Assembly: GCA_022478985.1 (NCBI GenBank)
Contig: JAKSZP010012147.1
Location: 39,441 to 103,440 of the forward strand
Direction: 5' to 3'
Source of the DNA: Massospora cicadina
Taxonomy: Eukaryota > Entomophthoromycota > Entomophthoromycetes > Entomophthorales > Entomophthoraceae
DNA: 64,000 bases
Position numbers and translations under genes: made by a program. Each line of letters opens with the position of its first letter. Positions within the stretch are counted from its first letter, which is position 1. Of this stretch, positions 55,901-64,000 are shown in pieces. The notes beneath the pieces are model-generated. The model worked only from the letters and a program-made list of their open reading frames with translations, was not told the origin of the DNA and did no database searches.

Positions 55901-56960
55901 GGGGATTATGAGCTTCTTTAGGAAAAAAGATCCTTTAAATGTCCACATATTAAACAGTCAAAAATCTTCTTATTCTGGGTATACATACTGTAACATTGTT
56001 GTAGCAAAAACATGAGTCCAAGCTATAATAGATATGGGCCTCCCAGCCAACATAATTTCCACTAAGTTGATGGTGAAGTTGATGTTATAACATGATGTGA
56101 AACATAAAATGGTTTTGGGACTGCAGGAGCAGAAAACACGGTCTCTGAGGGAGCATACAGTGCACTTCCATTGCAATTTGGGTTGATTTTCATTGTCCCC
56201 CTGGCGATAGTGTTGCCAAATGATAATTACATGTTAATTGTAACTACTTTCATGCAACACTTTGGTGCTGTCGTTGATATTATGGAGGATACTTTTAAAT
56301 TTTGGGGCAGCGGATCCCAATTTATTTTACCTCAAGCGGAGTGTCAAAGGATCTGGTGCATATGGGACATATAAACCTTGCCTATAGTGATGATATAATC
56401 CCAGTTCACTACCATCAACTAACAAAGAAGACAAGGCCCTCATGCCAGCAGATATATGAATATCTTGGGCTGCCTCTCAGAGCTGCCAGGTCTATATCCA
56501 TCCCATCCAACCACCAAGTAATAGCAACACTGAGATAGAGGTGGAGATACCAATTGGGCTCTATGGGAGGTTATTGGCCTTATCAGCAATTGTGGCTTGA
56601 GCCCCATTTGTCTCCAGGCATTATTCTGTCAGGACACCAAGAGATCAAGGTTTACTAGTGAAACTACAAAAAGAAACATTGCAGACCTGCTGACATCAAA
56701 TAGTGGTGTATTTACACTTGACCCCTGTTGAAGAGGTCCTTCAGATTCATGAATTTGGGTCACTGGATGAATTTACTCTACCCCTCAAACTGCAGCCTGG
56801 CATAATGGCGGTGGTACCATGTGAAAAATTAATGGGGTTATTGGAAGAATAGAAGGAATGGGTGATAGCTTTAATTTAAAAATACAAGGAGATTTTTGCT
56901 GATGATGACCACAATTTAGAGTGCACTTGGGGTTGGTCCATTGATTGGACTCTGGGGATC
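55901..56960 (+). pseudogene. Protease and linker region of E
   Basis: AIIDMGLPANIISTKL (about 56017-56064) is the active-site region with DMG for DTG. Further on come VEIPIGLYGRLLAL, YLHLTPVEEVLQIHEFGSLD and KYKEIFADDDHNLE, collinear with A. Broken by stops. Confidence 0.65.
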
Positions 56961-57760
56961 ATTCCCCCATCAGGTCTCAGCCAATCCACCAATCTAGGGC
57001 GGCTGAGATAGTAGTTACCAAGATAATTGTAAAGCTACTGGAGCAAGGGATCCTCAAACTGTCAAAGAGTCCGTGGGCTTTGCAAGCTCAAATTGTAAAA
57101 AGAAAGATGGTACCAACTGGGTAATAATAGACTACTTGAAGCTCAACAGTATCACCAAAAAGGAATTTTATCCCTTGCCACAGATTGATGATGCTTTGGA
57201 TCTGTTAGGAGGAGCTCTTTACTTCTCAGTAATGGATTTGATATCAGGCTACTGGCTTAACGAGTTTCCCACAGTGAAACAGGATAAATGCACCATAATC
57301 ACATCCAATGGGCTCTTTCAACTGACACATATGCCTTAAGGGCTGTGTAATGCCCTAGCTACGTTCCAATGAGCAATGGACAGCATCCTTAAATACCAGA
57401 AGCTGACATGCGTCTTTGTGTGCCTCAGTGATATAAATGTCTTCTCTTAAACGTTTTTTGAGCACCTTACCCATTTGGAGAAGGTATTCTGCCAGCTTGC
57501 TGAGGCCAACCTCAAGATAAAGCCCCATAAGCCGCTTCTTCAAGGACTAACTGGAGTACCTTGGTTTGTGGTAAACGTGAAGAGGATTAAATTGCAGCTG
57601 GCTAAGGTGAATGGTATCTGGAAAATGACCACGCCAAGCAGCAAACGTGATGTGCAGGTATTTTTGGGGATGGTTAGTTACTACATATGCTTTCTCCCCA
57701 ACTTCAGGTGTATTAAGATCCGCTGTTTAAGTTACTAAAAAGTATGCTGTGTTCAAATGG
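56961..57760 (+). pseudogene. Reverse transcriptase of E
   Basis: The stretch 57073-57339 reads KKKDGTNWVIIDYLKLNS, YFSVMDLISGYW and TSNGLFQLTHMP, classical Ty3/gypsy blocks. The catalytic box near 57415 reads VCLSDINV (YLDD lost). Later blocks: FFEHLTHLEKVF, VQVFLGMVSYY. Confidence 0.8.
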
Positions 57761-58240
57761 ACAGAACATTAACAATACTCCTTTAATACACTTTGGATGG
57801 CGTTTATCAGCGCGCCAGTGCTACACTAATTAAATTTTGATAAAGAGTTTATTGTCCAGATGGATGCATATCTTTCCATTGTTGAGGCAGTTCTATCTCA
57901 AAAAGATGATGAGGGGGAGGAGCATCCAGTTACATACTGCAGTCAAAGCCTTAATTGCCATTAATGTAACTATACTGTGACTGAGTGGGAGTGCTTAGCG
58001 GTGATCTATGTTTATGAGTAATTTATGGTGTATTTGAATGGAGTGAAATTTAAATTAATAACTAATCATGCTTTGTTATGCTAATTGCAGAATCTCAGAG
58101 AGCCTGAAGGGCGTCTAGAACAATGGGCTCTCTAACTGCAGGCTTACAATTTTGAGATACTTTACCAACCTGAAGCCAAACACCAAAATGCAGATTGCTT
58201 ATCAGGATTACCAATGATTGCCATTATGGCAGATCTCAGT
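57761..58240 (+). pseudogene. RNase H of E
   Basis: FIVQMDAYLSIVEAVLSQK, TVTEWECLAVIYVYE and LQNLREPEGRLEQWAL in order, with scattered stops; Met-Asp-Ala replaces the usual T/S-D-A. It ends with ILYQPEAKHQNADCLS. Confidence 0.75.
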
Positions 58241-60205
58241 GATGTATGGATGACAAAATGCTCAGTGGCAGATACAATGAGGAATTGCCTCAAGTTATAA
58301 AGGTGTTAAACGAGATGTAAGCTAATACCTTCTAATGGAACTGTGAGTTTTATAAGTGTATTGGAATTATATGGTGAACTTTCTGAGACCCTCAGAGTGG
58401 CTGAGTATTATTATGAGCGCGCACAAGGCAGTAGGACATGGCAGATTGTGCAAGACGCTTGAATTGTTATGCCTTGGTATTTGTCAGACAATTGTCCTCT
58501 CAGCTTCAAAAAAATATGTTTTGGGTCAAAATAGGCTGAAAAGGGGAAATGTCAGACATTTACAAGGTTGCAATTGTGATAAGAGCGCTTTAAGCAATAA
58601 TAACAATATTATCAGCCAAAAGACCCTGGTCAATTTTAGGTGAAACCCCACAAATTGAGGTATCACTTTTACAAATACAATAAGGGAAAATAGCATAAAG
58701 TCATCGGTCATATTGCCCCAACCATGTGGGGAAACCAGGGGAGTCCATCAGAGGTTCCTCCCAGAGCCACGTCTAGTGTAAATCAAACACCTAAGTGTGG
58801 ACCACCCCCTATTATAGGCTTGGTGGGGGTCCTCCAAGGTGCAATAATTTTCTCTAATGGAGATTGGGTAAAATATTAAATTGTTACCCCATGGGTGCAT
58901 CTTTCCTAAAAACAACTCTCCCACATTCATTAAGCTAAAGTGAAGTGAGTTTTCTGAGCTCTGATAGGTCAAATTTACATATTCACTAATTTGGACCATA
59001 CTAAGCTATTCTGAACTTACCATTAAATTCTCTTCAACCCTTAATACAGTTTAAATACTGAGTGGTAAGATATTGAGAGGGTTTGTATTTCTTACCCTAC
59101 ACTGACACTAAAAAAAACATATAAACCCAGCTTTTTGTTTATTAGTGTTTTTATCCTTAATATACAATAACTTTTTGTGATTTCCAGCGGAGATTGGCAC
59201 CAGCAAGCAACAAAAAGCTTGATTCCCACAGTATTTTTGGAAGAGCATTCACTTTGACATGATTGATGTAATTTCCTGCTGCTACCAGTGCCAAGTGGAA
59301 AAGATGTTCCATCAGAAAACTTCATATCAGTTGGTGAAACTGCACTTTTCCTGGCATACAGTTTCCATCAATGTTGTGGGGCCCCTGCTGACTGTAGCAA
59401 ACCATTCTAAATACATTCTGGTGGCAATAAATCATTTGACCAGGTGGGTAGAAGCACAGGCAATCCAGGATTTGGGGGCAGTTACAGTGACCAAGTTTAT
59501 AATGGAATGTATAATTCAGTGACATGGCTGCCCTCAATTCATCCTTACCAATAATGGAACCAACTTTATCTTGCATATCCTTCCAAAGCTGAATGAATTA
59601 ATGGCCATCTGTAGGGTTCTGATGATCCCATACCACCCCAAATCCAACAGAATGGTTGTGTGAGTTAATGGAACTTTGGTGAACATCCTCCAAAAATTGG
59701 TAATGGAGCAACCTTCATATTGGAGTTCTCTCCTTTCCACTGCCATCTTTTTCTACAACATCAGTTATTAATAAGCAATGGGGAAGTTTCCCTTCTAGTT
59801 ACTATATGGATGTCACCCAGCTCTACCTGCTCTGCTCTATGCTTGTGTCAAAGATACTGGCAGAGTGGATCTGCAGCATTACTTGGCTGACCTTGTGAAA
59901 ACTTTAATCAAGCTGTAAACTGAAGCGTACTCTATCAGCTTGGCTAAGAAGATAAAGAATCAGTTCTAATCAGGTACAGCATAGAAGGCTAGCCCAGTTC
60001 CAAGAAGAGGAGATGGTTTAATATTATGACCAGCACAGGTTTGGTCAAAAGCATAAGTTAACCAACATTTGGATTGGTCTGTTTGAAATAATTGAGAAGA
60101 TTGGCAGTGATGCCTACACTATCAAAGACCCCACAAGTGCCAAATTGTTAATCAAGTGCATGTGAAGTTCCTTTGGGTGTATAAGCAATAGGAGATTTAC
60201 TGTCC
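58241..60205 (+). pseudogene. Integrase of E, split by an insert
   Basis: Zinc-domain start AHKAVGHGRLCKTLELLCL (about 58410-58475) is followed by the 749-bp insert, then KSIHFDMIDVISCCYQCQVEK and the core (59259-59522): WHTVSINVVGP (Asp to Asn), then TNNGTNF (Asp to Asn) and [11 protein letters not shown] (Glu lost). Pol tail pieces follow to about 60200. All three catalytic residues are changed. Confidence 0.8.
58482..59230. repeat. Solo-LTR-like insert in E integrase
   Basis: The insert starts TGTCAGACAATTG and ends TTCCCACA, with identical GTATT at 58477-58481 and 59231-59235. Removing it and one GTATT copy restores the integrase junction seen in B (LEFLxxxYYW). TG...CA ends and a 5-base duplication fit a solo LTR; its parent element is not in the window. 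A CATATAAACCC box lies near 59118. Orientation is not certain. Confidence 0.75.
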
Positions 60206-60220
60206 ATTCCAGGGGGGTAA
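60206..60220 (+). other. E polypurine tract
   Basis: ATTCCAGGGGGGTAA directly before the 3' LTR, similar to the tracts of A and B. Confidence 0.8.
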
Positions 60221-60825
60221 TGTTGGAAAATTGATAGACTGGATGATAGGCTCCAAATAGCTGCGGCAGATTGGGTGATATTGGCTGAACTGAGTAATAG
60301 AAGAATATTGATGAGGTTGCATCAAAATAAGATGATAAGGTGATACCAAGCTCAGGATGGATATTTATTTGGATCACCTCCAAATAAGTTTATAAAAAGA
60401 TGTTAACTTGCAATAAATATTTAGTAGATCGCCTCAAACTAAGGCAATAGTTTGATTTAAGAATAATAGACTCTGGTGGAGCCTCTCAGTTATGAGGATG
60501 AACCAATGAGGATATGGCAGACAAGAATAGCCTAAGCAAAATGGTCATAATTGACCAAAGTCGTAGAGATATAAGCGTGATGAGAAGACTATAAGAGGGA
60601 GGTTTTTTGGTAAGATGAAGCGGGAATTACAAGCAAACAGAATCTGCTATTTATATTATAATTAAATAAAATGATGTGGGCAAAGCTATTGCTTCATATT
60701 ATAATAAGTTTTATTAACTTTATCTCATGGACCAACAATCTATATATTGTTCACCCATTGCTCAGTGGGTTTGACCCTGTGCAACCATTGTGGCAAAAAT
60801 TCACCATATTGCCAAATTTGTAATA
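60221..60825 (+). repeat. E 3' LTR
   Basis: Direct repeat of 53410-54013. It starts TGTTGG (left copy TGTTAG) and ends TAATA (left copy TAACA), then AAGAT. Confidence 0.9.
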
Positions 60826-60830
60826 AAGAT

Positions 60831-60996
60831 CCTTGAGGCACCATTTCCCTACACACCCATAAATATTGATACATTTCATTCTAATAAAATAGTCTATATT
60901 TAGTCTATCTTTACGTTTTATGACCTATCTACTAATTTTCAGCTTTGAGCCCAACTTCAAACCTTGGTGACAGTCTAAAGAACTGTATTTCTGACA
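60831..60996 (+). repeat. F 3' LTR, right piece
   Basis: Matches 41698-41869 (CTTGAGGCACCAT, CTAATAAAATAG, GAACTGTATT). Ends TCTGACA; flank ACCCC follows. Confidence 0.85.
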
Positions 60997-61035
60997 ACCC
61001 CTTACTCATTGTTGTTCCCTGATGTTTTAGTCAAG

Positions 61036-61552
61036 TGGGGGTAAGTTACAATATGGTTAATCACGTGAGCAAAGACATTTATCTAATTAGTATATATCTA
61101 ACTAAAAATTATACTGAGGTTTTTCTTTAGGTCATTACACTAATGTCATTTTGCAGTATTGAAATAATGGGTAACCTACGTTTGGTTTAATCTTAAGATA
61201 ATGTTTTATTAATCATAATTGGCAATGATCACAATTGAAGGTGTTATGGAAAGTATGGTTATTCCTCTCCAACCTTCCAGCATTAAACCATGAATCATTA
61301 ATTTATACCAATTTATTTGGGCATGTAATCTAGTAATTTTAGTAATTTTAATTATGGTAACTCCTTAGACCCTATGCTGGCATAAAAACTTTGCTATTGT
61401 GTTTATTATTATTATCAGTTCTGTCTACATCTCAGCCTTATTAGGTTATTACCTCTGATATAGATACCCAGATTTAAGGCTTAAGTTTTGTTAGCTTCCA
61501 AAAAATTTTATCAATCAAGTTACTTTTCCTGAGTTCAGTTAGATACCAGAAA
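61036..61552 (+). repeat. Second I-type LTR
   Basis: Starts TGGGGGTAAG and shares ordered blocks with 30446-31456 (GGAAAGTATG, GATTTATACC-like, CCTGAGTTCAGTTAG). About half the length of the first copy. It lies 39 bases after F. Confidence 0.7.
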
Positions 61553-61835
61553 GCTGGCACCAATAGGATCTCTGTTGTTACAAATTATATATTGAAAGAT
61601 TGGCCACTATACAAGGAATTTGGATTTTATTAGTATTTTAAGCCTATCAAAGAGAACCAAGAAGAGAACTTATGAGTCCCCAGCCACCGTTACTACCTAG
61701 AGACTACAATATAATTTTGTAAACATGTAATTTTATACTCAGTTGTAATCACTTGGTTACATTGTGTTTTTTAGAGTAACTGTCTTCATACAATTTACTC
61801 TTAATATCTGCACATTTACCAGTGCAAACAAAATT
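61553..61835 (+). other. Second I primer-binding site and leader
   Basis: TGGCACCAATAGGATC at 61556, then about 270 bases collinear with 31461-31770. Homology stops near 61835; no gag follows. Either a truncated second copy of I or part of a tandem arrangement sharing an LTR. Confidence 0.6.
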
Positions 61836-63390
61836 GCTGGTGAAGCACCATCTAACAACCCCAGGTGTGATGATTAAGACAATATATGATCATCGCATCA
61901 TCCAAATTTGGGATAGGACTGATCTGGATGGGGAAATAAAATCAGTATCAACAGCAGTATAAAACTTGGATCATGGGAAAGGGCTGACGGGTCATCTGGA
62001 TCTATTTGAATTAAATCCAGCCCATGTTCATCATAGGAAATTATCAGGTCATCAAGAAACTATGTTCATATAGAATCCCCATTCAATTGAAAGTTTGGAT
62101 CTAATAAGAGATCAAACAAACCATATAGAAAGCCTATGGCATAAGAGAAAAGCGCAGAAGTTCTATAAACTTAAGCATCAAAGGTTTAAGTTTGGTATCA
62201 AAAATGATGCAGTTGCCATTATTTAAATATTATTTTTAGTTTGAAAAAAGCAGAATTTAATTAATGAAATGTATAGCATAATTGCCATCAATTTGTAAAT
62301 ATCTATTATTTTGCCAATAGCTTAATTTAAACCTATATTAAAAAATATAGGCTCAAACAATTATAGGCTAAAAACATATAGCCATTATAGAAAAGTAAGA
62401 AAAGCTGCCCTAAACTTTGATTTGATTTCTTATTCATATCAGATACATAAAAAATTGCTTTTTATGCTACAATTGTGTATAAAGGATAAACTATAACATG
62501 GATTTTAATTACCAAGACCAGTACTCATAACATAGATACCTAATTACATCCCTGTTTTCTTTACCTTGGAACTAAGGAGCACTACTAGGACTATGTATCT
62601 TTCTGATCATAGCGCAGGTGTCACCCACCCAAAAATAGTGGTATGCGGACAAACCACCTGTTTCTTGAGTACTAGCTTTACTATGCAAAGTTAACTGGTT
62701 GGCCCTTCCAAACTCCTTTATCAACCATTGAAAGGAACCAGTCCATTACACAAGGTTGGCTATAATTTCTCTTACAAAGTGTAACATAAAATTATAAATA
62801 AAAATAGGATGCTTTTTTACAAAACTAAATAAAATATTTTGAAAAGTTAGAGAAGATAAAAAACAAGTGATATATCAGAAAGCATGATTTATGCATATAT
62901 ATATATTCACATTTTTTACTATTTTATAGGTTGACCTTTGGTTATATAAACTTTACTTAAATGACATTCTAGCACCCAAGAATCACATACAGATAAAAAT
63001 TTTAAACACGTAATTGCCTTGGTTTGGAAAACTTTATATGACTATATCTATCGAATCATAGTCGTTGAAATTTTTGTAAACATATATTGGTTTTAACAAT
63101 AAAATCCCTTGCCTGATCAAGAGCCTAACGTTTAATGGGCTTAAACATACCAGTTCTTATATACATAGGTAATTTGGTTTAGGGGAAATAATTTTAATAT
63201 AGCTTCCAAAATTGTATTGTTTTATAGTAGAAATTTATCAACTCGAAACTAAATCTGTTGTCGTATATAGGGAGTAGATATTTTAAATGGTTTCTTAGTA
63301 GGTGTCTATAAACTAAGTAGAACTATATGCCAATTATAAATTTCTAGCTTATGTTTAAGAGAATTTATGAGAGGTGGCTTTTCTATATAA
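61836..63390. other. Gene-free AT-rich stretch
   Basis: No coding region, RNA gene or repeat end could be supported. It contains short A/T runs and one ATATATATATA run near 62897. Confidence 0.5.
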
Positions 63391-64000
63391 AAAAGTAATC
63401 GAGGTGGGTCGACCTTGGGACATATACCACACCGAGATTTTTTATACCAGTACAGGTTTCGAACATGTGGCTTTTCTATATAGATTCATAACTTGCATTT
63501 CCTTGTGTTTTTTAACCGACTTTGAAAAAGAAGTTTATAATTCGACCTGTGTTTTTTTTCTTTTTTTCTATGTTTGTTCGCGCATAACTCTGAAAATACT
63601 GGACCGATTTGGATGATCATCTCCAAAAATCGAGGATGCTCCAACTTAGGTCCCATTTTACTTTTGCAAGTATTGGACAAGTATCTGCCCATTAATTTAG
63701 TAAATATCAAAATGGGCTCGAAGCGATGGATACTCGTGGGACTAATACAATACCGGATAAACTTTTTTCCGGCATCGGTGAAGCGATAGCTCCGAGGCAC
63801 TTTTGCTATGTCCTATGGCTGGGGGTATGTTCAAAATTCAGACAGTATGAGCTCATAGCGGGATAAACTTAAATCGTTATGGATGGCTATCGTTTTTGCA
63901 CAATTTGACAAATAAACTCATCTAAATTTAATTTAATTTTATTCGAGGTGGGCCGACCTGGGGACGATACCGCACCGATTAGGGAAGTGAAGAAAATGGG
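63391..64000 (+). repeat. Dispersed repeat X, copy 2, bounded by a direct repeat
   Basis: GAGGTGGGTCGACCTTGGGA at about 63394 recurs as GAGGTGGGCCGACCTGGGGA at about 63945, each followed by a TACCxCACCGA block. Between them lies the X sequence matching 39245-39720. The right copy reaches the window edge, so X may continue or be tandem. Open frames occur on both strands here but are broken in copy 1. Confidence 0.7.

Larger units (their letters stand above)
53410..60825 (+). mobile_element. Element E: degenerate Ty3/gypsy element of the A/B family
   Basis: LTRs 53410-54013 and 60221-60825 (604 and 605 bp, TGTTAG...CTAACA, the right one ending TAATA) with identical flanks AAGAT. Plus-strand gag, protease, RT, RNase H, integrase. 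It shares protein blocks with A and B ([26 protein letters not shown]). A solo-LTR-like insert lies in integrase (58482-59230). Confidence 0.9.
41390..60996 (+). mobile_element. Element F: Ty3/gypsy element hosting D and E
   Basis: The 5' LTR is 41390-41869; the 3' LTR is split by E (53104-53409 and 60831-60996). Flanks ACTCC (41385-41389) and ACCCC (60997-61001) differ by one base and are probably the target duplication. gag, protease, RT, RNase H and integrase relics lie on the plus strand. Removing D (42361-47919) and one ACCCA copy restores an open gag frame across the junction. F alone is about 6.6 kb. Confidence 0.85.
30446..61552 (+). mobile_element. Element I: old Ty3/gypsy element, host of J, X, F
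   Basis: The 5' LTR starts TGGGGGTAA and ends TTACCCGA (30446-31456), followed by a primer-binding site TGGCACCAATAG at 31461. Relics of gag, protease, RT, RNase H and integrase follow in order on the plus strand up to about 40960. After F (41390-60996) an I-type LTR starts at 61036 and would serve as the 3' LTR. That second LTR is itself followed by the I leader, so a tandem arrangement is possible. No target duplication was found. Assignment of all pieces to one element is inferred. Confidence 0.55.

Noticed and set aside
61836..63390. Search for host exons or RNA genes in the longest element-free stretch
   Set aside because: No frame longer than about 60 residues, no splice-flanked pattern and no tRNA box pair could be supported.
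63486..63800. Open frames on both strands of repeat X copy 2 (104 and 71 residues)
   Set aside because: Copy 1 at 39245 has stops in the matching frames, and the conservation is at DNA level without codon pattern.

Overview
This window holds no recognisable host gene. It is a eukaryotic, AT-rich stretch made almost wholly of LTR retrotransposons stacked inside one another, most of them broken by stops and frameshifts. Organism: the two youngest elements are chromodomain-bearing Ty3/gypsy elements (chromoviruses) and one of them shows a Tf1-like self-priming signal, which points to a repeat-rich fungus. That is an inference; the species cannot be named from the sequence. Layout of the left half (1-28440): an old plus-strand Ty3/gypsy relic (H) is cut by G (1077-17321, minus), a non-autonomous element with about 1.06-kb LTRs around a 182-bp core. 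G's LTR is cut by A (1146-15076, minus, autonomous type but degenerate). A is cut by C (7497-14489, minus, a nearly complete chromovirus) and by a solo LTR of a related subfamily (3434-4320). H is cut again by B (17517-25389, minus, same family as A). Target-site duplications support the insertions of G (GAGGA), A (GACTG) and C (GTACC); that of the solo LTR is one base off, and B has none. Layout of the right half (28441-64000): a degenerate plus-strand element I (5' LTR 30446-31456) carries an ORF1-only LINE-like insertion J (35142-37074, 14-bp target duplication), a dispersed repeat X, a 70-bp tandem array and a foldback element. It then receives F (41390-60996, plus). F is cut by the chromovirus D (42361-47919, duplication ACCCA) in gag and by E (53410-60825, duplication AAGAT) in its 3' LTR. 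E's integrase is cut by a further LTR-like insertion (58482-59230, duplication GTATT). A second I-type LTR with its leader lies at 61036-61835, then gene-free DNA, then a second copy of X at the right edge. How the parts work: in C and D the gag-PR-RT-RNaseH-IN-chromodomain order is complete, and most in-frame stops sit where Arg or Gln would be expected (CGA to TGA, CAG to TAG), so decay is largely C-to-T. The most unusual observation is that the LTRs of C and D are coding at both ends. A gag-frame ORF with two predicted membrane segments starts in R-U5 and runs across the primer-binding site into gag, while a pol-terminal ORF runs across the polypurine tract into U3. D has a 10-base complementarity between its primer-binding site and a site 33 bases after a TATA-like box in its LTR, as expected for Tf1-type self-priming.
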